From NCBI RefSeq assembly GCF_900119365.1, contig NZ_FPJO01000029.1, positions 1 through 64,000 on the forward strand: a DNA stretch of 64,000 nucleotides, read 5' to 3'. The stretch is from Streptomyces atratus. GTDB taxonomy: Bacteria; Actinomycetota; Actinomycetes; Streptomycetales; Streptomycetaceae. This document shows, piece by piece, positions 52,271-60,979 of this stretch (the first letter of the stretch is position 1; every line of letters starts with the position of its first letter). The position numbers and the translations under genes were made by a program. The notes beneath the pieces were generated by a model. The model did not search any database and was not told the origin of the DNA. It worked only from the letters and a program-made list of their open reading frames with translations.

Positions 52271-52803
52271 CCCCGGTCCCGGCACCGAGGGACGAGGCCG
52301 AACAACGCACCCAGACCTCCCGAACTCGGCAAATAAAAGGCAGCAAAACCCTTCCATTCAAATCCACTTCAGCTATAATGCACCACTTTGCGTCACAACT
52401 GGACCGCCTACGGGACATCTTGTCCATCGCTGGTGCCGACGCGGCCGGAACTCCGCTGGCGAACCGCCGCGGGCAACCGGGTTCGTGGCCCCGCAGGTCG
52501 CACAAGACGGTGGAGTGGCTGGGCACAGTGGGAGGCTCGGGTAAGCACTCCCGCCGCAGGGTCCGCGAACCTATCGTCGGGGCTGGCTTTCGTCGGCTGA
52601 GGTTCAGTGCGGGGGAGTGGGTGCCCCAGCAATGACATCGCCTCAGGACCACCGGCCGACGCCCTGGATGAGGTGCGGGTCGGCACACAGGCGCACTCCG
52701 GGCCACCTTGCCCGCAGGCCGGTATAGCGAGTGCGGGTCTTCTTTTATAAGAGGCGCCGAGCCTCGAAAACGCTCCGACCTGCATGTATTCAAAGTTGAT
52801 CAT
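52271..52803. other. Intergenic region upstream of parA without a supported gene
   Basis: Relatively AT-rich DNA between the partition palindrome and the operator array. Open frames here look random. Direct repeats containing CTGGCC and ACATTTG follow at 52804-52820 and 52843-52857. Confidence 0.5.
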
Positions 52804-52859
52804 GCTCTGGCCGACACATTTGGGAGGTCGAAATGTTAACCTGGCCAGCACATTTGACC

Positions 52860-53146
52860 CGAAAAGTAAGGCTCACCCTAACTTTTCGATCCCGCCATGC
52901 CCGCCGAAAAAACCGCAGGTCAGAGGCGTGCGGGTTTCGGGCGAGCAGACCCTCTTCTGGCATCGATCCGAACCGATCCGAACAAAATGTGCCGCAATAC
53001 TGACACCAAAAGTTAGGGTCAAGCTAACTTTCGGCACTTCCATGCACTAAAACTTCAGCTCAGCCGAACTTTCGAGATGGGTGCGCAAACCCCTGTGGCT
53101 CGGAGCGTGTCGAGCCGTCAAAAGTAAGGCTGAGCCGAACTTTTGG
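52860..53146. promoter_or_regulatory. Four-copy inverted-repeat operator array upstream of the winged-helix operon
   Basis: Imperfect palindromes of the form AAAAGTNAGG-N5-CCNAACTTTT lie at 52860-52888, 53006-53034, 53049-53075 and 53119-53146, the last ending 37 bp before the GTG at 53184. Arms match in 10-12 positions in three copies; the third copy has a weaker left arm. They probably bind one of the two winged-helix proteins encoded downstream, or form a further iteron set. Confidence 0.65.
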
Positions 53147-53183
53147 GATAGCCTCGGACCGCCTGAGCAACAAGGAGGGTCCA

Positions 53184-53900
53184 GTGACATCTGAAACGCC
53201 GTCGCGCCAGCCGCGTCGGCCACGAGCAGTGCCCTCTCCCGCGTCCTCGCCGGAGAGTAACGCCGTGTACGACGACATCCTGAACCTGCTCGGTGAGCAA
53301 CTCGGCGCGACCGCCCCTGCCACACCCCCCGCCGCGGCAGGGAAGCGCAAGCTCAAAGGCGTCACCTTCGAGTACGAGGACGACCCTCGGTCCGTTCACA
53401 GCTTCGCCGGAGGCGCCGGCTACAGCCTCGCCAGCAACTGGTTCACTCAGCTGCTGCCCCAGCTCTTCATCGCCAACGGCATTACGAAGAGCCAGCTGTG
53501 CGTGTTCCTGTACGTAGCGGGCGGACAGAGGCCGGGCACCGGGATCGCGGAGTACACCCAGCAGGAGATCACCGACGGTCTGAACGGACTCGCGGCCAAG
53601 AAGCCCGGCGGCAAGAAGATCACCAGGCCCACCGTCAACCGTGCAGTCCGAACCCTCTGCGAGTACAAGTGGCTCGAATCTGCGGGGAACGGACGGATCC
53701 GCCTCAACGTGACGCTCTGGTTCCAGGGCAACAGCGCAGCTCAGCACGAGGTACTCGCACAGATCGCCGCGGACCACGACGACGACCCCACCGCGTTCCC
53801 GCACAGGATCGGTCCCGAGATGGTTCACCACCAGGAGGCGCTGGACCTTAATCTGGATGGCGAAGTGCCCGAGCCTGTCAGAAGGAAGCGCACAGGGTGA
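53184..53900 (+). CDS. Winged-helix protein, RepL-like (replication or regulation)
   Basis: This 238-residue protein has a disordered Pro/Ser-rich start, then LASNWFTQLLPQLFIANGIT, KSQLCVFLYVAGG, a helix-turn-helix (YTQQEITDGLNGL, KKITRPTVNRAVRTLCEYKW) and a wing ending RIRLNVTLWFQGN. The order resembles RepL-type plasmid initiators and related winged-helix regulators, where the final NxxLWFxGN strand is characteristic. The GTG has a strong AAGGAGG site. The four-copy operator lies directly upstream. Whether it is a third initiator, a copy-number regulator or a transcription factor is open. Confidence 0.65.
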   Translation: MTSETPSRQPRRPRAVPSPASSPESNAVYDDILNLLGEQLGATAPATPPAAAGKRKLKGVTFEYEDDPRSVHSFAGGAGYSLASNWFTQLLPQLFIANGITKSQLCVFLYVAGGQRPGTGIAEYTQQEITDGLNGLAAKKPGGKKITRPTVNRAVRTLCEYKWLESAGNGRIRLNVTLWFQGNSAAQHEVLAQIAADHDDDPTAFPHRIGPEMVHHQEALDLNLDGEVPEPVRRKRTG

Positions 53901-53945
53901 TGCCCGCTACCACGACAAGCCGATTCGATACGGAGGAAGGCACCG

Positions 53946-54359
53946 ATGGCCGTTGCAGTCATGTCGCCCCTCGTTGCTGAGCGCATCTGGGCCCTGCCCA
54001 TCGGAGCCGCCCCGGTGAAGTTCCTTCAGTACTTGGTCTTCCGGAGCGAGAACGGTGGCGCACTGCCGAGCCAGCGCGAGATGGCGGTGGAGTACAAAGT
54101 GAAGCCGCCCACCGTCAGCGCGCTGATGGAGCCGCTGTTCGAGCTGAACCTCGTACTGCGCTCCCGCGCCGAAGGCCGCGGGGGCAACCGCTACCGACTC
54201 CACCCACTCGCCGCCAAGTACGAGAGCATGACGGACATGGAAGCCGCCTTCGCGCACGCTCTCGAAGAGATGAAGAGCGGCAGACTGCCGACCATCCAGC
54301 TACCGGAATACCGAGCGGCGCCGCCGACCGAGGGTCGCCCCGACCTCCGTATCGCCTGA
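53946..54359 (+). CDS. Small winged-helix DNA-binding protein
   Basis: This 137-residue protein has a MarR/GntR-like winged helix: VKFLQYLVFRSENGGALPSQ, REMAVEYKVKPPTVSALMEP, then LVLRSRAEGRGGNRYRLHP as the wing. It follows the previous gene by 45 bp with its own GGAGGAAGG site and ends before a strong terminator, so the two form an operon. A regulatory role on plasmid functions is likely; the target may be the operator array at 52860-53146. Confidence 0.7.
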   Translation: MAVAVMSPLVAERIWALPIGAAPVKFLQYLVFRSENGGALPSQREMAVEYKVKPPTVSALMEPLFELNLVLRSRAEGRGGNRYRLHPLAAKYESMTDMEAAFAHALEEMKSGRLPTIQLPEYRAAPPTEGRPDLRIA

Positions 54360-54370
54360 CCCGGCAAAAC

Positions 54371-54405
54371 CAGAGGGCCCGCCATCGCAGATGGCGAGCC
54401 CTCTG
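54371..54405 (+). terminator. Terminator of the winged-helix operon
   Basis: The inverted repeat CAGAGGGCCCGCCAT / ATGGCGAGCCCTCTG (one mismatch, 5-nt loop) lies 12 bp after the stop codon. Confidence 0.8.
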
Positions 54406-54568
54406 TGCCTGAACAACAAGTTGTGTGCCCACTATACCGGTACGTACGATGACCGGCGAGGCGCCGCCGTCGACAGCTGAGCCGTGACACGTCAACCAGA
54501 ACGGCTTGTTACGTTCTCACCACGTGCCCATGGAGGCACCGTCATACGGCGCCGAAACAGTGACGCGC

Positions 54569-56068
54569 ATGAACAAGAGCACGCGCGTGAACACGAATTC
54601 GGGCCGACAGGTGGCCTCCGTACTCCTGGCCCTGTCCGCTGCCGCTGCCGCCGCCGCCCTGGTCGTCCCCGGTACGGCGGTCGCCGAGGAGCCGTCCGGC
54701 GCCGACACCGCTGTCCCGGCTATCCGTTGGGGTGCCTGCCCCAAGGCCGAACCGCCCTACCCCGACCCCAGCCCGAGGGCGCAGTGCGCGACCGTCAAGG
54801 TTCCACTGGACTGGTCGAAGCCGAAGGGCCCGGAGATCGGCATCTTCGTCGCCCGTTACCGGGCCACCGACCCCGCACGGCGCATCGGCGTCCTGATGTC
54901 GAACCCGGGCGGCCCCGGAGCGCCCGGTGCCGATGATGCGCTGTACGCGGACGACCCCGTCGGCGGCTACACCCCTGCCATGCTCCAGCGCTTCGACATG
55001 ATCGGCTTCGACCCGCGCGGCATCGGCCGCAGCCAGAACGCGGAATGCGACGAGACGATCGCCGACTCGATCCCGGCCCGTCCCCGCAACGCGACCGAGT
55101 TCGAGCGGCTGCGCACCCTGAACGGCCGACTGGCGGACAGCTGCCTGAAGCTGACGGGGCCTCTCGCCGCCCATATGGACGGCGAGAGCGTGGCCCGCGA
55201 CATGGACGCGATCCGAGCCGCCCTCGGCGAACGCAGGATCAGCTTCCTCGGTCACTCCTACGGCACGTTCCTCGGAGAGCGCTACGCACGCCTGTTCCCG
55301 GGCAGGCTCCGCGCGCTGGCCCTCGACAGCGCGATGGATCCGGACCGGCCGAATGCCGAGCGCTACCTCACCGACGGCAGCGTCACCATCGACAACACCC
55401 TGAAGCGGCTCGCGGCCTGGTGCAAGAAGGACAAGGCCTGTGCACTCAATGGCAAGGAACTGACAGCCGTCACCGACAAGCTGTTCGCCCGCGCCGCCGC
55501 GGGCACACTCCGCGATCCGGGCCCGAACGGACCGACGCGGACCAAGGTCGACGCCGATCAGCTGTCCGACTTCCTCACCTTCGCACTCGGCAAGGGGAGC
55601 CAGGAGGAGGCGGCCCGGCAACTGGCCGCCCTGTACACCGGGAAGGGCGAGGTCAACTGGCTCCCCGTCGGCACCGACACCGCCTCGCAGCTCGTGCTGT
55701 GCCGGGACTACGACTTCCGGATCCGCGACTACGCCCAGTACCTGGCCATCCGCACGAGAGTCGCCAAGGCCGCCCCCCACGTCCGGTACAACGCCCAGTC
55801 CTTGGACACCGTCCTGGCCTGCCAGGGCTGGACCATGCCGCCAAAGCCCCGCCCCGCCCGGGCGGAGGGCGTCCTCCCGCCCGTCCTCGTAGCCAATGCC
55901 ACCCATGACCTGGCGACTCCACTGCCGGGCGCACAGCGCATGGCACGCTCCTTCCCGAAGGCATCCCTGTTCACGATGGACGCCGTGGGCCACTGGCTCT
56001 ACCGCAGAGGCGGGACGGAGAAGGCAATGCGAGTGATCGACACCTATCTCACCAACCCGAAGGGCTGA
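54569..56068 (+). CDS. Secreted alpha/beta-hydrolase of the S33 tripeptidyl aminopeptidase group
   Basis: This 499-residue protein has a Sec-type signal peptide (basic start, then LLALSAAAAAAALVVPGTAVAEE). The alpha/beta-hydrolase core shows MSNPGGPGAPG (oxyanion loop), GFDPRGIGRS, the nucleophile in GHSYGTF, the Asp in NATHDLATPL and the His in VGHWLYRR. This fits Streptomyces Tap/SlpD-type peptidases that trim N-terminal tripeptides outside the cell. ATG 54569 is chosen because it leads straight into the signal peptide. It is a stand-alone cargo gene between terminators. Confidence 0.9.
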   Translation: MNKSTRVNTNSGRQVASVLLALSAAAAAAALVVPGTAVAEEPSGADTAVPAIRWGACPKAEPPYPDPSPRAQCATVKVPLDWSKPKGPEIGIFVARYRATDPARRIGVLMSNPGGPGAPGADDALYADDPVGGYTPAMLQRFDMIGFDPRGIGRSQNAECDETIADSIPARPRNATEFERLRTLNGRLADSCLKLTGPLAAHMDGESVARDMDAIRAALGERRISFLGHSYGTFLGERYARLFPGRLRALALDSAMDPDRPNAERYLTDGSVTIDNTLKRLAAWCKKDKACALNGKELTAVTDKLFARAAAGTLRDPGPNGPTRTKVDADQLSDFLTFALGKGSQEEAARQLAALYTGKGEVNWLPVGTDTASQLVLCRDYDFRIRDYAQYLAIRTRVAKAAPHVRYNAQSLDTVLACQGWTMPPKPRPARAEGVLPPVLVANATHDLATPLPGAQRMARSFPKASLFTMDAVGHWLYRRGGTEKAMRVIDTYLTNPKG

Positions 56069-56074
56069 GCCGAA

Positions 56075-56107
56075 GGGGCTGCACTCATCCGAACTCGGTG
56101 CAGCCCC
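56075..56107 (+). terminator. Terminator of the S33 peptidase gene
   Basis: A 10-bp perfect inverted repeat, GGGGCTGCAC (56075-56084) and GTGCAGCCCC (56098-56107), lies 7 bp after the stop codon. Confidence 0.75.
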
Positions 56108-56519
56108 GGAGGGTAAACGGAGGGTATCTCCGGTACTTCGCCAGAAACGATCCTAAAGGTGGGGCTCGATCGGGGACACCAAGTCGCATCATCAGCTATA
56201 CCGACAAAGAAGAGAAGTACCGGCCAGCACGGTGCTCAGCGATCAGCTGGCCGCGGGCCAGCGCAGTCAGTGCCGTCTCGGCCTCTCGGACAGGCTGGCA
56301 GACCAGCACCGCCGCCACGGGCATGGCGCCCGCCCCACGCGTCCAGCAGCCCGCTTGAACGGTCGGCCGGGGCCGGGGAGGCCGCGCCCCGGGCCTCCGC
56401 ACCCCGGCCTGGGGGACCGGCGGAGCTGGCCCGGTCGTCAGCAACGAGAGACGCGTGCCCCACCCGGCGCAGGCAGTTCCTGCGCCGGGGCATCCGGCCT
56501 GTGCGGGGCGCGGCCTCGT

Positions 56520-57063
56520 TCGGTCCCTTCTTCAGTCCCCGTTCAGTCCCTCGACAAAAGCCCAGTTCAGAGGCGTCTGCCCTACCTGAACAGGGGACTG
56601 AAGGGACTGAAGGGACTCAAAATCCCTGTTCCAGTCATTACGCGTGTGCGTGTATGCGTACGCGCGAGTACAGAGGCCTTCTATCCTGAGCAGCTCATAA
56701 CTGAGACTTTCAGTCCCTTCAGTCCCTCGGTTGAGCCGTAAAAGCCCTGTGACCTGCGCTTTTCCTTGAGGGACTGAACAGGGACCGAATGCGTCTCAGT
56801 CCTTCGGTCCCTGTTCAGTCCCTGCCGGGACCGACACGCCCGGCAGGCCTACCCGATCAGCTGCTTGTCCAAGGAGCAGACCCCCAACTCCCCAGGTAGC
56901 GAAGGGACTGAAGGGACCCAAAACGGGGAACGGTTACACCCTTGTCCAGGCCGCTGATGTAGGCTCTGACCTCATTGGAAAACTCAGTCCCTTCGGTCCC
57001 TTTCCGGGTACTGGCAGCGCTGTGACCTGGTCTTTTGACCCAGGGGCTGACAGGGACTGAACA
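56520..57063. repeat. Iteron field B (probable replication origin of module B)
   Basis: Many copies of GGGACTGAAGGGACT and shorter forms lie in both orientations: 56520-56552, 56594-56621, 56713-56731, 56767-56826, 56901-56925, 56985-57003 and 57050-57063. The unit equals the iteron of field A with G in place of C before GACT. The stretch 56108-57094 has no gene that I can support and ends at the prim-pol gene start. Confidence 0.78.
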
Positions 57064-57094
57064 GGCTATTAGCCCCTGGGCAAGGACGATCAGC

Positions 57095-58171
57095 GTGCCG
57101 CGTCAAAGTGAGACCAGCGTTCCCCGTTCCACGGGAACCGCCAGTCCCTACGACGTTGCCCGCTGGTGCGCCGGAAACGGCTGGCCAGTGCACCCGCTGG
57201 CCCCAGGCCGCAAGACCCCGGCCGCCAACTGCCCGACATGCCGCGACGAGCCCCACAGCCCTCAGGACTGCCCCTGCCGTCCCGCAGGCCGGTGGTGTCA
57301 CGGCTTCCACGCAGCAACCACCAACCCCGCACTCCTGGACGCCTGGTGGGGGAGACACCCCACGCTCGGAGTCGGAGTCTCCTGCGGTCCGGCAGGACTC
57401 GTCGTCCTCGACATCGATGCTCACAGCGCCGAAGTTCCCGACCGGAACCTGCTCCTGCCCGGCATCCCGATCCACGAGAGCATCAACCTGGCAGGCCTTG
57501 CCTCTGGCTTCGACACCCTCGCCCTGCTGGCCGCACTCCGTGGCCGACGCAGTCCCGCGGACGACGATTCGACCCTGCGCGTACGAACTCCGTCGGGCGG
57601 ACTGCACGTCTGGTACCGGACCCCCTCAGAAGGCCCGCGCTACCGCTCCTCAGTGGGCTCCAGCCCGAAGACCGCCCTTGCCTGGCAGGTCGATGTCCGC
57701 TCCACCGGCGGCTACATCGTGACCCCCGCTACCCGTACTTCCGCCGGCACGTACAGCCCGGTCGGCGCAGCCCGGCTCCCTGCCGCCCTGCCCGACTGGC
57801 TCGCCACCGAACTCCAGCGCACGGGCCACCCGGTCAATCACCGGCCCGCCCAGGTGGCGCCCCCCCGCCCCGGCTCCCCACGCCCAGCCCGTCAGCGCGC
57901 CCACCGGCTCCTGGAACCGCTGCTCGACCAGGTGAGGGACTGCGCTGCCGCCTCGGAGGGCACCGCCTTCACCGAGAAGCTCAACCGCGCCGCCTACACC
58001 GCCGGAGGCCTGATCGCCTCCGGCCATCTCACCGACAGCCAGGCACACGACCTGCTGACCGCTGCCGCCGATGCTGCTCGGCCGCAGCGCAGCCGCCACA
58101 GCCTTACCGTCATCACCTCTGCCCTGTCCGCCGGCGCAAGTCGGCCGCTCCATTTCAAAGGACGCCCATGA
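57095..58171 (+). CDS. Primase-polymerase (prim-pol) protein, module B
   Basis: This 358-residue paralogue of the protein at 47871-48983 has WPVHPLAPGRKTP, the Cys-rich CPTCRDEPHSPQDCPC, WCHGFHAAT, VVLDIDAH and RVRTPSGGLHVWYR. The GTG at 57095 (AAGGA 9 nt upstream) is the likely start; an in-frame GTG further upstream would run into the iterons. Its stop overlaps the helicase ATG (ATGA). Confidence 0.9.
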   Translation: MPRQSETSVPRSTGTASPYDVARWCAGNGWPVHPLAPGRKTPAANCPTCRDEPHSPQDCPCRPAGRWCHGFHAATTNPALLDAWWGRHPTLGVGVSCGPAGLVVLDIDAHSAEVPDRNLLLPGIPIHESINLAGLASGFDTLALLAALRGRRSPADDDSTLRVRTPSGGLHVWYRTPSEGPRYRSSVGSSPKTALAWQVDVRSTGGYIVTPATRTSAGTYSPVGAARLPAALPDWLATELQRTGHPVNHRPAQVAPPRPGSPRPARQRAHRLLEPLLDQVRDCAAASEGTAFTEKLNRAAYTAGGLIASGHLTDSQAHDLLTAAADAARPQRSRHSLTVITSALSAGASRPLHFKGRP

Positions 58172-59709
58172 GCAGCGCCGACAGCCCGCGCTTCGACGCC
58201 ACTGCCGCAGCGCAGCAGATGCTCGATCTCGAAGTCCAAGCCGAGCAGGCCAGCCTGCCCGCCCAACAGAGAGCTGTCACTACGGCTGTCCACGAGCCAC
58301 CAACACAGTCGGGCCGGCTCCCTGGGCTGCTCACCGATCGCGGCAACGCCAAGCTGTTCGCGGTGATGTTCGGCGACCAGTTCCGCCACGTCGAAGGTCT
58401 CGGCTGGTACCACTGGGACCAGTACCGCTGGAAGCGCACCGGAGGCGAGAAGGCCGCAGTCTGGGCGGCGGGTGATCTGGCCGAACAGATGCCGGCCACC
58501 GACCCGACCGGCCAGTTCACCAACCGCGAACTCGCCTCCCACCGCCGACGCTCCATGTCGACCCCGGGTATCAAGGCCATGCTCACCCAGGCCAAAGCCT
58601 CCCCGGCACTCGCTCTGGACCCAGACGTCCTGGACGGCGACCCCTACGCCCTGTGCACCCCGGCCGGCGTCGTCGACCTCCACACCGGCCACCTCCACAA
58701 GCCCGACCCCGAAGCCGACATGCACTCCAGGGCCACCAGCGTCGCCCCGGAGACGATGCCCACCCCTCGCTGGCACCGCTTCCTCCACGACACCTTCGGC
58801 GACGACGCCAAGGGCGAGGAGACCATCCACTTCCTCCACCTGCTCCTCGGCTACTCCGTCACCGGCGACGTCGGCGCCCAGGTCCTGCCCTTCCTCTACG
58901 GCACCGGTGCCAACGGCAAGTCCGTGCTGCTCGACGTCATGACCCAGATCCTCGGCGACTACGCCCAGGCCGCCCCGCCCGGCTTTCTCATGGAGAAGGG
59001 CAAGTTCTCCGAGCACTCCACCGAACTCACCGAACTCCACGGCCGTCGCATCGTCGTCTGTTCCGAACTGAAGCCGAACGACAAGTTCGACGAGTCCCGG
59101 GTCAAGCTCCTGACCGGCGGCGACCGCATCATGGCCCGCCGCATGCGCCAGGACTTCTTCAGCTTCAACCCCACCCACAAACTCTGGCTGCTCGGCAATC
59201 ACCGCCCCGAAGTCGGCACCGGCGGCCACGCCTTCTGGCGCCGGATCCGCCTGATCCCCTTCGAGCGCGTCGTCCCCGCTGCTCGCAAGATCGACAACCT
59301 GGCCAAGGAACTCGTCCAGAGCGAAGGCCCGGGCATTCTCCAATGGCTCATCGAAGGCGCCCAGCTCTACCTCGACACCCGCGACCCTCTCACCGGGCCC
59401 GCCACCGTCCGTATCGCCACCGAGGCCTACGCCACCACCGAAGACCACATCGGCCGCTTCCTCACCGAGTGCTGCACCACCGACAACAGCGACCTCCGCG
59501 TCGAGCAAGGCTTGCTGTACGCCACCTACAGCAGCTGGTGCAGCGCCGGTGAAGGCATCCGCCCCGCCACCGCCCGCGCCTTCGCCACCCGCGTGCGTCA
59601 GGAACTCTCCCTCGCCTCACCCGCCGACATGATGAAGTCGAGCGGCAAGAAGTACTACCCCGGCCTCGGACTTCTCACCGACGACGAACCCCAGGCCGGC
59701 CATGCCTGA
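58168..59709 (+). CDS. SF3/D5-type replicative helicase, module B
   Basis: This 513-residue protein has LTDRGNAKLFAVMFGDQFRH, Walker A GTGANGKSVLLDVM, RRMRQDFFSFNPTHK, WLLGNHRPEV and FWRRIRLIPFE, co-linear with the module A helicase. Its most divergent parts are the N-terminal 60 residues and the C-terminal end, where origin or partner specificity might lie. ATG 58168 has AAAGGA upstream. Confidence 0.92.
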   Translation: MSSADSPRFDATAAAQQMLDLEVQAEQASLPAQQRAVTTAVHEPPTQSGRLPGLLTDRGNAKLFAVMFGDQFRHVEGLGWYHWDQYRWKRTGGEKAAVWAAGDLAEQMPATDPTGQFTNRELASHRRRSMSTPGIKAMLTQAKASPALALDPDVLDGDPYALCTPAGVVDLHTGHLHKPDPEADMHSRATSVAPETMPTPRWHRFLHDTFGDDAKGEETIHFLHLLLGYSVTGDVGAQVLPFLYGTGANGKSVLLDVMTQILGDYAQAAPPGFLMEKGKFSEHSTELTELHGRRIVVCSELKPNDKFDESRVKLLTGGDRIMARRMRQDFFSFNPTHKLWLLGNHRPEVGTGGHAFWRRIRLIPFERVVPAARKIDNLAKELVQSEGPGILQWLIEGAQLYLDTRDPLTGPATVRIATEAYATTEDHIGRFLTECCTTDNSDLRVEQGLLYATYSSWCSAGEGIRPATARAFATRVRQELSLASPADMMKSSGKKYYPGLGLLTDDEPQAGHA

Positions 59710-59799
59710 CCAGAGCACCCGACACACACCCGCCAACCCGGCCTACCATGAGCACGGTGCCCCCACCAGGGCCGTCGACAACGAAAAGGGGCTGCAGCC

Positions 59800-60186
59800 A
59801 TGAGCTCGCTGCTGAACGAGAGCGACCTCCGCCACGAGAGCACCGTGGTGTGGCTGGAGAACCTCGACAACCTCGACTACGTACGCCAGGCGCTCGACAA
59901 GACCGCCCGCCGCCGTGGCAAACCGCGCTACGAACGCGACGGCCGCATGGTCGGCTACACCGAACTCGACGCCCACGCCGAAGCCGACCCCGACAGCGGC
60001 CTCCAGCTCCGCCGCGTCTTCTTCCTCCTCCCGCACGACCGCGACGCCAACCCCGACGGCCCCTACCACGAAGGCGCCCCCGGCGAAGCCGTCGATCCCC
60101 GCACCATCGCACCCAAGCGCGTGGGCGACAAAACCCCCCGCTCCCAACGTGGCCCCGCCGCATCAATAGCAACCCCCAGCACCTGA
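59800..60186 (+). CDS. Small conserved protein of replication module B
   Basis: This 128-residue paralogue of the protein at 45956-46345 has WLENLDNLDYVRQALDKTA, RRGKPRYERDGRMVGYTE, RRVFFLLPHDRDANPDGPY and EGAPGEAVDPRT. It has no recognised domain. It has its own AAGGGG site 90 bp after the helicase gene rather than overlapping it. Confidence 0.75.
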   Translation: MSSLLNESDLRHESTVVWLENLDNLDYVRQALDKTARRRGKPRYERDGRMVGYTELDAHAEADPDSGLQLRRVFFLLPHDRDANPDGPYHEGAPGEAVDPRTIAPKRVGDKTPRSQRGPAASIATPST

Positions 60187-60250
60187 TCCTCGGCGAGACC
60201 GGGCGCGGACCGTCCGCACCGCCGGAAGCACCGCCCAAGCGTCCGGAACC

Positions 60251-60284
60251 GAGCCCGGCTGGTATGCGTGCACCAGCCGGGCTC
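60251..60284 (+). terminator. Terminator of replication module B
   Basis: A 13-bp perfect inverted repeat (GAGCCCGGCTGGT and its complement, 8-nt loop) lies 65 bp after the small gene. Confidence 0.8.
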
Positions 60285-60292
60285 GTCACTGC

Positions 60293-60715
60293 TTGGACTC
60301 CTTGCCGGGCACCCCTGGCAGCGACCTCATCTCCGAGTTGCTCGCGCCCCATCAGCATGACCCGCTGAGCGCCGACGAGTTGGTCGCTCTCATCACCAAC
60401 CTCGTCGTCGCGGGACACATCACCACCGTCAACCTCATCGCCAACAGCACCGAAGCGCTCCTCACCCACCCCGACCAGCTCGCCCTGCTGCGCGAAGACG
60501 CGACCCTCATGCCACACGCCGTCAATGAACTCATGCGCTACTGCGGCCCCGTCGTACGCGCGCTGCCCCGCTACGCCACCTGCGACACCACTGTCGGCAA
60601 CACCCCTGTACGTACCGGGGAAGCCGTTCTCCCGGTCGTTTCCGCGGCCAACCGCGACCCGGCCGCCTTCACCGACCCCGATCGCCTCGACCTCGGCCGC
60701 ACCCGCAGCAGCAGG
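60293..60715 (+). pseudogene. Cytochrome P450 internal fragment
   Basis: This frame encodes the middle of a P450: the I-helix region (LVALITNLVVAGHITTVNLI), the K-helix ExxR (NELMRY), and PVRTGEAVLPVVSAANRDPA with FTDPDRLDLGR. The N-terminal 200 or so residues and the heme-binding cysteine loop are missing; after DLGRT the frame is unrelated. It follows the module B terminator and was probably cut by recombination. Confidence 0.8.
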
Positions 60716-60979
60716 GAATCCCATGACCGACGACATCGCGCGCGCCGAGGAGGAGGCGTCCTGACGCCCGCGCGCAGGACCACGTAACTGGGCGATTCGC
60801 CCGCAGGGCCTTGAGAAGTCCTGCGAACATCAGAGCGCGAGAACCTGTTCGTGCCGCACGGCGTGGCCTTCGGTGCGCGGCGGGGCAAGCGACCTCCGCC
60901 GCGCCCGGGTCCGCCCCCAGAAAGGCCGCGCTCAACTCGCTCACCCCCAGTCACTTCAGCCTTCGAAAAGGAGGGCTCC

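Noticed and set aside
52203..52793. Leftward open frame upstream of parA containing an SRRDSS peptide
   Set aside because: The peptide arises only because the sixth palindrome copy is translated in this frame; the rest of the frame looks random and has no ribosome-binding site.
48998..57063. CRISPR arrays in the repeat-rich regions
   Set aside because: The repeats are short, irregularly spaced and in both orientations, with no constant spacers and no cas genes; they fit iterons.
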